Of a stretch of DNA of 64,000 nt, positions 31,086-42,200 are shown one piece after another; the first letter of the stretch is position 1; the number at the start of each line of letters is the position of its first letter. Origin of the DNA: Takakia lepidozioides (lineage: Eukaryota > Streptophyta > Takakiopsida > Takakiales > Takakiaceae); the NCBI GenBank assembly GCA_030704615.1, contig CM060732.1, positions 70,351,053 through 70,415,052 of the forward strand, written 5' to 3'. A model generated the notes under the pieces. That model saw nothing but the letters and a program-made list of their open reading frames with translations. It had not been told where the DNA came from and searched no databases. Made by a program: the position numbers and the translations under genes.

Positions 31086-33996
31086 ATGCCGAACATCGAT
31101 GCTTGCGAAGCATGGCCACCTGTGCTAGTGATAGGACACGGAGATAGGACTGATAAGAGTGATGTCCCAGCACGGTGCCTTGAGAACCTTAAGTTGAACT
31201 TGAAGAACTTGGATATGGAATTTTATCGGGAACGATTGATAGTAGCTCAAAGATATCCTGGGAGATGCTGCATATATGTTTTCTCACCTTCGGGTAGTGC
31301 CTATGTTGACGCAAAGAACTTGCAACGGAGGTGGATACGTTCTCGCGATGGGGCACAGCCCCAAACTTGCAAGGCGACTACGATACAGTGTTGGTATGCA
31401 ACGGTATCAGACATGACTATGATCGACCCAGACAGACAGCTTGTGAAGGAATGGGCACCCCGTGAAGTGCACATCGATCCCGAGGAGGTGTGAATAACTC
31501 TCTCACACAAGTGCAGTCATGGTCATGGGCCCTAATGTGATATTGCAAACATTTTCTTTCTTGAACATTCTTTCATTCTCTTTCTATGGTTAAAGTGTCA
31601 ATTTGCAGGATGATGGAAATGATCAAGAATCTGGAGAGGAAATCGAATTCCCATCTGATCGCCGAATGACAGACCTGATCAAGAGAATGGTGGCCACCGA
31701 TGACTCGGTGCTGGAGCGTAGAGCGGCCACCGATGACTACAATGAGCTTCGCGTGAGCAGCGTGAGTAATAACCCTCCATCGTATTCCCAACCGTTTGAT
31801 TCCCGGGCATTATGATGTCTACGCATGTTTGTGATGACGAACCTTACCAACGCGAATCTAGTAGTGTACGAACTGGAGAACTGGAGACTGACTACTGCCA
31901 TTTTGTGATCTTGTGTGCTGTTGGATCAATGTTGGAATGCACGGACACTGTTGACTGTAGGTGTAAGTTTGGAATGCACGGACACTGTTGACTGTAGGTG
32001 AAGCGTCTTCAGTCAGATTGGAATAAGGCATTGTGGTCTTTCCTGAAGGACGACAAGATGCGAGCGATGTGGCTGCAACAACTATGGACCCCCCATGGTG
32101 ATCTCCTTGCAGGTGCGTGTGAAGATCGTACTCAAAATTTGCTGCGTAAGTCGACTGTTCTCGAAGGAGACTTGCTCTCAAAAATGTAGGTGAAATGTGT
32201 GCCTGCCCCTGTACTCTTCCCCCTTCTTTATACCCGCATTTCTGTATTCATAGCCAGAGCAGATGGATGTCATCAGTCATGGTAAAGGGCTTCTTTGAGA
32301 AAGAAATGCTAGAATGCACCAGGGGTAAATTTCATTCTTGGGATTCGCTTCCCTTTCCACTATGGTAGTGAGCCTCTTTGTTTCTGCTGCTGTCCCATCT
32401 TTGTCTTTTCTGCTCTTTCAAAAATGGGTGCAGGCATTAACTTGGCTCGAAGACTACTGGGGCAACCCATGTCTAAATATCATTTTCTTTCTCTATCCCT
32501 GGATATAATAAGTGCCTTCCTTGTTCTTTTACTGAGTTCATTTCACTCAGTCTTAACCCGGGTGCTCTCACAATGAAACCCCACAAGCTCCAAGACCAAA
32601 AGTAGTGCATTTGCATGATGTTGCACATGTTTCTTTTGGGAGACCTGGTTACTTGTGAGAAACAGGGAGAGATCTGGCCACATGGGAAGTTCAAGATGAT
32701 ATATGACAGATTTTATAATGGTATCTCACAGGACAAGATTGGCTGTAGAGAAAGAGATGGACACATTGGAGATGAATGTACAGGAGAATGAATTTGCTAT
32801 AGCTGAGCAAGAGGAAATACACAAATGTCAAGAAGAATTCTGGTTATTGCTAGAGTCATCACTGCGGCAGCATCACAAGGATACAATGGAGGTTAGTTGT
32901 TTTCCTCTATCTTGCACAGATTCTATGTTTCATGCTATCTGTGTTCTTTTCCTCCCAAGGGACATGATCTTCATGTGGATTAGTGTTTGGCTCCTGTTGC
33001 CGAAAAGGACTTGCACGGTATCATACTGAATTGGCGACAAAAACGAGAGTCCATCTTGGAGCGAAGGGTGAGTGAAAGGATGCAGTTGGTGGACCGCACC
33101 ATAGTCACCAAGAAAGAAACACTCACGCTTCAAAGTATGCTGTCCGTTGAAGCTACTGTCGAGGTGATGAAAAAGGTGAATCTCTATTTGTGCTATTTAG
33201 CACCAGCCATCACCTTTCTGTTAACCTGTCACTCTGACTCAACGGTCCATTGCAGTGGCAGCCACGCAAGCTTCAGTGTGGAGATCTCAGTAATCATTAG
33301 AACACTCTTTGCCTCAGAAGTGAGTAGTCTGACTTGGGTGGCCTCTAACTAAATGCTTTTAATGGAAGTTCCTGAAGGCATTTTACCACCTCTGGCTGTT
33401 GGACAAGGTTCTATCATATATATAACATTGTATCTACAATTATGAAGTCATAAATCTCGCATGCATGATAGATCTTAGGTCATGTTTATTCAGTTTTATG
33501 TTGTGAAATTAAGATTGTTCATTTCCTTTAATGTCATCAAAGTTTTCATGGTCATTTGGTTTTTAAGGATTTCTATACGTGTGTAGGTCGAGAATGTCAC
33601 CAGATGGAGAAAGAGGACATGAAGAAGAAGCACAAAACGGAAGAGGTCAGGTTGTTGAGAGAGAAAGAGGACATGGAGAAACAGGGCAAAACGAAGGAGG
33701 AGACATTGCAAAGAGAGCTTCAAGAGGCAAGGCAAGCATTGCAGGAGCTTGAGCAAATTGTAGAGCAAGAATCTGAGTGTGCGGTTTGTTCTCGAGAAAT
33801 GGAAGGCATCAAGGGAACTCGGAAGAGGCGGTTGAGTAGCTCTGGGGTTGAGTCAGCTCGGAAGAGAGTGTGTCTCAAACCATGCAACCATGCCGGGGTG
33901 TGTGATGAGTGTGCCATCAAGATCTGGACACAGACTCGGAAATGTCCCTTGTGCAACACCCAACTCACCGAGCGGCCAACTGCCATTTTCTTGTGA
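31086..33996 (+). CDS. XS-like / coiled-coil / RING-finger protein (copy A)
   Basis: Six exons, 31086-31487, 31609-31752, 31998-32185, 32732-32891, 33008-33175 and 33604-33996, join in phase into 484 residues. Residues 1-110 (EAWPPVLVIGHG..., RCCIYVFSPSGSAYVDAKNL) resemble the XS domain of SGS3/FDM RNA-silencing proteins. Residues about 245-410 are long Glu/Lys/Gln-rich coiled coils. A C3HC4 RING ends the chain: C413, C416, C448, H450, C454, C457, C468, C471, with a basic KRRL/KRVC loop. A RING implies E3 ubiquitin-ligase activity; the XS-like part suggests an RNA link (inference). The ATG is supported by copy B, which starts MSGNTDYVWPPV. A further exon near 33256-33320 is possible. No break was seen. 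Confidence 0.75.
31934..32000 (+). repeat. Tandem duplication of a 3' splice site in XS/RING A
   Basis: A 30-base block starting GGAATGCACGGACACTG and ending CTGTAGGTG occurs at 31934-31963 and 31971-32000. It carries the CTGTAG|GTG acceptor before exon 3, so two acceptors 37 bases apart are available. Use of the first would shift the frame. Confidence 0.8.
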
Positions 33997-36900
33997 CTAT
34001 CAGCATATGCCCGATGCACCAGCAAGATACATTTGAATCCGTTGGATGACACACTAGTCGGTTCCAAGTTCTAAGTTTTTGAAGAAAGAGAGGGATCAGC
34101 TTTACTTATTTTGCGACTAAGTTCTTTGCAGGTTCCAGCATTCCCAACCTTATGAGAGGTATGGAACACTCGTGGGCTCAGTAACCAGCTCATCAGGCTC
34201 AATGAAAACAAAAACTTCAGGATTTTTGTGACTGTGACTGCCATCAAAAGTAGGTAAAATTACCTGATCATCTCCAGAGGTCAGTTGCATCGCATTTTGA
34301 CGGAAGTTCTGGCCAATGTGGCTTGAATTAACAAAATTGGTTTCCTCTAATATTTGATTATGGAGTAAAACTGACTATATAATGGTCACATCAAAGAGAA
34401 CCGGTATCATACATTACATCAATGGAGAGGTAGAGTGCCCTAGGAGATGTCAAGTGGGTGTCATATGCATTTCCTGCACATCTGTGATAGAATTGAATTC
34501 AAATGGAGGTCCATGGAGATTAGAAGTAACCGTTTGTAAAATGCCCCTAGCTTTGGTTTGTTGACCATATGAGTATGGAAATTAAGTGAACGCGTGAAGA
34601 CAGTATAACCTTCTGGAACTGGGTACTCATGGTCAACACTTTTACGTACTAGAATAGCATGCTTCTGAGTACTAGATGATGAATCCAAGAAGGCGGGGGG
34701 AGAGAGAGGCACTCAGTGTGCCTGCAGTGGCATTGTGGTCGTGGTCCCACCCAGTTTGCAGGAAGAAGAGAAAAGACTCACCATGGTAGATGCTCTGCTC
34801 TGATTGGTGCTGGTGGGAGAGAAGTGCTTGACTGACAGTGATCGGGCTCCCCATTTTCATCATGTCCTGCTAAAGATTGGTTAAGCAGGAATCGCACTTG
34901 ATTTAGAGGTTAGAGGCACATGTCAGGTATTGAAGAGTCGAATTTGAACCTCGATGTGACCTTAACCCTGTGGCTTCTGTACCTGAAAGTAGATACCCAT
35001 GGATCCATGTGAAAGGACAGGTGAGAGACCAACTGTTGTATTTGCAGCTGTTGCCTCCTTGCCTCTTTCCCCCCTCTCAAACTGATCTGATTTCCTCCTC
35101 TTACAGTGTGGGATTTCATGGGATTAGTTTTTTAGCATTCTCATAGTGAACATTGGTGGTGAGATGCATGACAAGGATTCTCAGCCAGAAATACAGGGTA
35201 TTGTTGAGTTAAGATTCTCTTGCTGCTGGAGTTTGTTGGTAATTCTATCTTTGTGCTGCCTTCCTGGACAATGTCATTCATGTTTGATCAGGGCGTGCTT
35301 CAAAACATATGTATAAAAGAGAGGAAATTACAGGGTTAACAGGATGAAGAGAGGTAGGTCCACCTTGTTGAGCAGGGGCCGAACACTAGACACTCTGGGG
35401 ACATTGAACTGATTTTTCTTCAATCCAAGCAGTGAATTGACACCTGGAAAACATAGAGTAATGAGGTGTGCTGTTTTGTGTATGTGAGGACTGGACTTGC
35501 CAATTTCTTGTGCCATGGTCTCCAAATACGATGATGCTACTGTCGCGGCTTGAAAGATTAAAGGTTTTCTATGCACTTGGGCAGGCAGTGGCCAGGTGTT
35601 TCTGCCTAACCAGGCAGTTGTGTAGTAAAATGCTACAACTATCCATTGCCCCCATAATAGCTGTACATGGAGCTGCTCTCGATCATTTGATGTTGAGAAA
35701 ATACGTTTAACACACTGGGGAGGAAGGTCGATCTGTGAAGAGACTTGCCACAGCAGTAGAACTAGAAATCAGTTAGGAACCATGCCGTGGAGAAACAAAT
35801 GCATGGAATACATGCGAGCCCTGCCCTGTTACGATTATGAATAGGTTGTGAATATATGAATAGGCTGTCAAAACCTGTCATTGCCAGCTTCAGAAGCTTT
35901 AGAATCAACATGCTAATTGTGTCGATGCTGAGTGTCCTCACAAAGTGTGCTCACAATGATTGAAGACCGTGCAAATCATTGTACAATTCATCTATAATTA
36001 AATACATCTATATCTGTCTTCAGCTAACTTGTTCTCCGAAACTAATCCTGCCTAGGAGCATCGCCAACAAACCTAGTCACAGACACATGAGCTTATCATG
36101 GGTTTCTCACGAATTTGTGGAACCAGGACTAAAATATAGGAAACAGAAAAAAATAAAGGAAAGGGAGGTATGGTAAGGTTACCCCTTGCTGCGGTGTAGT
36201 GAATTCACTGGAAGGAAAGGAATGGATGGACATAGTTGTAGTGGCCAGTGGTTTTGCATCTGTGCTGATCTGTTACCTGCAGGTAAGAGGATGAATCCCA
36301 CGATGGTTCATCGTGCAACAGCCTCATGCCTGGAAGGGGCTATTTTCTACCCTTCCTCCAGTAGGGCCTGAATTGTGAAGGAAAACAAAAGGAAAACTGT
36401 ATGAACTTAATGCAGAAGTGCCAAGCTGCCGCTTTTCCAATTGTGAATCATTGCCCCCAGGTTTCCCTTTTCAGAAAAAAGAGAAAGGAAAATATAAATA
36501 AGTGTAGATTCACTACAGATATAGTTGGGCCCTCTTCGGCATTCCTTTATTGGTTCACCTAACACCAAGTCAAGAGATTCAGCAGTTTGTTTGGCTATAA
36601 GAAGCTTCTATGGCAATTTGTCTTTCAGACAGGCATCAGAAGCCCATCCCACACCTAAAAATACAAACGCTGGCACTTGTCACTCTCTGACATACTCTAT
36701 AACTCCTCTCATAAACAGGTATGCCACTCCAGTCTCACAGGGTGAGTCCAGAGAGTTATCCCCAACAAGTGAGGAGAACATCACCTGAAGGTCTCGCCAT
36801 ACTCAAATGGTCTTGGTCAACATTCAGTGACTTCTAACCTACAACTGTTGCATGTAAGTTCTACAACCGTACCTGGTGAAGGAAGTTGAACAAAAATTTG

Positions 36901-37002
36901 AGGCACCAACACTTGCAATGGTGGTAAACAATAAAGGTCAATACACTACAGGATGTCTCAGTTCCTCCTAGTGCAGTACAGGCACCGTCTTGAATCCAGT
37001 TT
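33997..37002. other. Intergenic, no gene seen
   Basis: About 3 kb between the XS/RING A stop and the MAGO copy 2 stop. All open frames are short and lack domain or compositional support. 3' UTRs of both flanking genes must lie at the edges. No repeat family was recognised. Confidence 0.5.
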
Positions 37003-38725
37003 CTAGATAGGCTTGATCTTGAAGTGAAGGCCGATTAGTGAAAAAACAAAGCACTTCAAATCCTGCCATTGAAAAGAATTTATCAGTACCAAATTTCTGC
37101 CCAACAGGAACCCCCCCAACATTTCTAATCTAAGAGTCCTAGTGGAAGGCAACAAACCCTACAAACTGATGAAACAAAAAGAACCTAGGCCGTGGAAGTG
37201 TGCATGTGGAAGCTGTAACTGTGCACTGGGCAGTCAGAGAAACTTTATGGGACAGACCCACTTTGAGAAAGTCATCCATTGACTGCTGACAAACCTTCGC
37301 AAAGTCCTTCGAACAGCCAATCAGAAGACCAACATGCCAGCATACTAGACTAACACAGCTCTGTACATTTAAGGTACTCATGCCGCACCTGGACGAGGTA
37401 GTAAAATATGCGCAGTCCCTCCGGGTCTTTGCTACTCTGGACATCAAGCAAAGAACCAATCTTCGAGGTAGTGAAGGAGATGTGCTCATTGCCCATCACA
37501 ATCTCCAGCTCTTGTCGGCCAATTCTGTCTGGTTCTGGCCAATTGTTATCATCTTCTTTTAGAATCTACACATTGCAACCCACAGATAGAGAAAGCAAAT
37601 CTTCATCAAGTCAATCCGAAGATAGACAATCAAACAGAGCTGCGTAACTGCCAGTGCCTTGACCTCTTAGATTGGACAGCTCCCGAACTATCTATATCCA
37701 TGAAGAATTAGTTTAAACACCAATCACAACTGAAAGATATTGCATTTGTCTATAAAGTGTCACACTTCAGTCTGGCACCATACACAGCTGCATTTATGTC
37801 TTGAGACACACTTCAGTGGTAGTCTAGGAAGCAATCAAGTCGCCCTGCTTCTCAGCTCAGTCTCTGTTCCTGGTGAGACCAGAAAACTTGAAAGTACACT
37901 TTCCGTGACCCTGGATAAAATGAGGTTAACACAACATGCTGTTCCAGCTGATGGCTGACAAATTGCCTTTGCTGTACAGTTACCTGGGGCTTCAATTAGA
38001 CCATGCCCTGGTTGTATGGACGAAATGCCGCCCTTCCTGGCAGGACGAACTAGCTTGATGGGAGAAGTAGGCACAATGGTACGCTGGCTGTGACAGCGAG
38101 TCATTTTCTACAAGCAAGAAAATGAACATCCCAAACCTGTTCATACTAATTTGTGCTTATCCTTAATCCGAGCAGGAGGTGCAATTAAGAGCGGGAAAAG
38201 TCCTTCCCAGAAATACGATAAGAGGCGGAAGAGGGTTTCAGATGCTAGGTTGGTAAGTCTAAGCTCATCATTTTCGTTGGAAGCTAACCTAATTACGGAA
38301 TGTAGTCAAAGTTCTCTCTGCTTCCATTCTATCTCTATCCAGACCTCTGAAAGAACTCCCAACGCATTCTTCCATGATAAACAAAAGAGCTCCTCTCTCG
38401 CCCTTTCCAGTTTATTCCGTTCCACCACTACAAGTCTCCATGGTCCAATACATTCAATCATACCACCTACGTCCACAAATTACTGAAGCGAAAAATTACA
38501 AATGGCACCCACCTCGCTATCGTTGATAATCCTGCGGCACTCGCGGAGGGCAGCCTGGGTAAGAAAGACTTCCTTCCTTATCATTGTGTCGTTTTTGTAG
38601 TTCGAGTTGTTAGCATACCTGAGCTTCCCGTCAGGCCGGAACTCAAACTCCAGAAACTCATGCCCGAACTTTCCCTTGTGCCCCACGTAGTAGCGCACAT
38701 AAAACTCTCCCACCTCCTCCGCCAT
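37003..38725 (-). CDS. MAGO: MAGO NASHI, exon-junction-complex core subunit (copy 2)
   Basis: Minus-strand exons 38725-38513, 37565-37389 and 37062-37003 join in phase 0 into 149 residues. Introns lie at the same positions as in copy 1 and have GT-AG ends. The protein differs from copy 1 only by lacking two residues after the start (MAEEV against MAVAEEV) and by Asn for Thr (INDSE against ITDSE). Exon 2 is protein-identical despite many silent changes, a sign of purifying selection on both. Its start lies 554 bases from the KNL1 start in divergent orientation. Confidence 0.96.
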
Positions 38726-39279
38726 CTCGCTCTCTCTCTCTCTCGATCTCTCTCGATCTCGATTTTTCCTCTCTCGTCAGCCTCGGGCCAAGGCTGTAAT
38801 AGGTTCGTCGGTCCGAGTCTGAGGCTGGGAAAGGTTCGGGATTGATGATGGATGGATTATGGATGAAGATTCACTTGAACGGATGTCGCCTGCGAGGCAC
38901 TGTCGCTAAAGACTCACTCGAAAAGAGTTCCCATTTTGAAGACCTCGCTATATTTTACGTTCCTTTATTTTTTATTTTTTTATTTTTTGTTTACCCTTTC
39001 TCTTTTTTTTTCTTTTTTTTTCCCTTTATTTTTTGTTTCTTTACTCGTCCAGTTTAAATTACAGTTCCCTTTCTTTAAGGAAACAAATTAAAAAAAAACG
39101 AATTACATCAGTAAAAACCCTCGTTTACGTGCGCGGTAACAATTACTTACATTTGCGCGGGAATCCACTGGCTCGCTCTCGCTCTCTCTGTCTCTCTCTC
39201 AGTTTCTCTCGTTCGATGTTGCTCGGTTGTGAATTCTGTCTCTCACAAGGTGGCATGGGAGAGTAGGGAGGGCAGGAAG
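38726..39279. promoter_or_regulatory. Divergent promoter region between MAGO copy 2 and KNL1
   Basis: A 554-base gap separates two head-to-head start codons. It contains a CT/GA tract next to MAGO (38727-38765), GGCCCGAGGCT on the minus strand, a long T-rich stretch (about 38950-39050) and another CT tract (about 39175-39210) next to KNL1. A shared bidirectional promoter is plausible; no TATA box or named site is claimed. Confidence 0.6.
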
Positions 39280-42200
39280 ATGGATCGCGCGGAAGCTTTG
39301 GGTAGTCCTGAATACAAGGGGGCAGACGATACCGTTATTCTGGACGTGTTTGATGAAGGCAGTGCAGTGCAACACAGGAAATTACGGCGGTCTTCTTTAC
39401 GCCGTGTGAGCTTTGCTGAACAGGCCTCCATCCATGTCTTTGCGAGGGACGAGGAATACGAGACTCCTCCCGAGGGCACTGAGACGCTGTCTACCTACCA
39501 TTCCACCCAAACTTTCACTGCGAAGTCAAAGAGTCCACAGAGAAGGTCTCCGAGGCTTGCTTTCAAAAGGATGGAAATGGAGATGGATAAAGAGAATGCG
39601 GGAATCTTCGATGGTGGCACTGTGCGGGTTGACGGCCAGCCGAGAGGACAAAAGCGGCCTCTCGCTGTCAGAGATCGAACAGATGGTTGGATTGATGATG
39701 GAGATGTCTCGGCCCATGGAAGGTAAGAATCTAGTTTTCCACTTTGTTTCTGTCTGCGCTCAGACACGTGCCTTGTCCCTTTCCTTGTCTGATTCGCTCC
39801 TTCCTTCTTTGCCAGCTTCTGATTTGCTTCAATCCGAGTTGGTACAAAGAATTGACTACTGTGCTAAATCAATCAATCGCCCAAACTTTGCCACTACTGG
39901 TTTGTGCTTGCGTATGTGTTGAGCGTTCTGAAAGGAAAATGGTTGTGCCATATCCAGTTGCGATGATAATACCGGGCCTGTTGACCTTCGGCACTTGTCG
40001 TTTGGAGAAAGTAAAACGCCGCTCGAAGATGATGACAACATCACCATGGACAGCAACACATTCCATACTAGGCTCTCACAGCTCAAGGCAGGAGGGATGT
40101 CCTTCTCACAGCAAGGAGCAGATGGAAGTTTGGATCACGTCCAGTCCCTGCAGTCTACTATGAACTTCACCCTACTCATGCCCTCTGTTGAAGGGAATTC
40201 CGATTCCTCAACCTACGGGGGAGAGACGTCCAGTAACATGTGCCTCACACCAACTCCCCGGAATGCCTCTGCTGATGATACTGCGACAGCTTCCTGTGCA
40301 GCGACTAAACATATTCTTGCAGAGAGAACAAGGGATGTTGACATGAGCCCCATACCAAATTTCCCTCTAACGACCTCTGCAACAAGTTCCTGTGAAGGAG
40401 CGAAACAGATTCTCACAGAGGAAACAAGGGATGTTTTGGAACAGAACGGAGGGAAGGCTTTAGTGGAGGTTGAAGAGGAGCTGACTTCGCAAGCGAAATG
40501 TGGGAGATTGGAAGTGGAAGTTGTCCCCAGCAGACTACCGCTTGAAGGTTCTTCCATGGCAGTCTATCGGGTAGCAATGGACAACGAAAACGGTAGCCCT
40601 CACCCTGCAGAGACAAGGAGTCCCTTACCAGACGAGACTGTTTCTATGGACATATCACTTGTCTTACAGGTCAACGAAGAGGCATTGCTTCTCAGGCCTG
40701 AGAGCTCAACGCCTCCTGCTACTCACACAGAGACCCTGCATATAACATCATTGACCATGGCAAAGGGCGCTGGTAGACCTTTTCAGGAAGCAAGTGTCTT
40801 GCCAGCGATTGAGAAGGTGGAAGGCTATGCAACCGAGGACTTGGACAACGTTGTTACAGAAGCTATTCCAAGGTTCAGTGACCTTTTGGCCGCCGATATG
40901 TCATCCCCTGATGTACCACCTGCATCGAAGAGACAGAGGTCAAGTGACAACTTGAATGAAGGGGGCCTGTCTCATACAAGTGCTTCCACGTCAATTCATG
41001 AAAATGCACGCTACCCTGAACCCCTGGTGGCTATTCCAAGGTTGGCCGCTGATATGTCATCCCCTGATTTACCACCTGCTTCGAGTCGACAGAGGTCAAG
41101 TGACAATTGGAATGAAGGTGGCCTGTCTCATACAACTGCTTCAATGTCAAAACATGAAAATGTACGCCACCCTGAACCCCTGGTGGCTATTCCTAGGTTG
41201 GCTGCTGGTACGTCATCCCCTGATTTACCACCTGCTTTGAATCCACAGAGGTTAAGTGACAACTCGAATGAATGGGGCCTGTCTCATACAACTGCTTCAA
41301 TGTCAAAACATGATGTACGTCACCCTGAACCCCTGGTGGCTATTTCTGCTGATACAACATCCCCTGATTTACCACCTTCTAACCTGTCTCATACAACTGC
41401 TTCAATGTCAAAACATGACAATGTGCGCCACCTTGCACCCCTGGTGGCTATTCCAAGGTTGGCCGCTGATATGTTATCCCCTGATTTATCACCTGTTTCA
41501 AATAGACAGAGGTTAAGTGACAACTGGAATGAAGGGGACTTGTCTCATACAACTGCTCCAACGTCAAAACATGAAAATGTACGCAACCCTGAACCCCTGG
41601 TGGCTGTTCCGAGGTTCAGTGACCTCTTGGCCGCTGATATGTCCTCCCCTGATTTACCACCTGTTTCTCATAAACAGAGGTTAAGTGACAACTGGAATGA
41701 AGGGGACTTGTCTCACACAATTGCTTCGACTTTAACACATGAAAATGTACGCGACCCTGAACCCCTGGTGGCTGTTCCAAGGTCTAGTGACCTCTTGGCC
41801 GCTGATATGTCATCCCCTGATTTACCACCTGCTTCGGATAGACAGAGGTTAAGTGACAACTGGAATGAAGGGGGCCTGTCTCATGCAACTGCTTCATCGT
41901 CAAAACATGAGAATGTACGCGACCCTGAACCCTTGGTGGCTGTTCCAAGGTTTAGTGACCTCTTGGCCGCTGATATGTCATCCCCTGATTCACCACCTGC
42001 ATCTCATAGACAGAGGTTAAGTCACAACTGGAAGGAAGGGGGCCTGTCTCATACAACTGCGTCAAAACATGAAAATGTACGCTACCCCGAACCCCTGGTG
42101 GCTATGCTTGAATTTTCTGTTCTCTTTTCTACAGGGCATACCTACACTTGTCTCTGTTTTGTATGTCTTGCAGAAGATTGAGTTTCGTTTCGAATTGACT

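Noticed and set aside
33256-33320. Extra exon of XS/RING A
   Set aside because: It has splice-like ends, but only one frame is free of stops and that frame does not fit the phase of the neighbouring exons.
40956-41516. Second + frame open across the KNL1 repeats
   Set aside because: It is a shifted reading of the same repeat and has stops that the KNL1 frame lacks.
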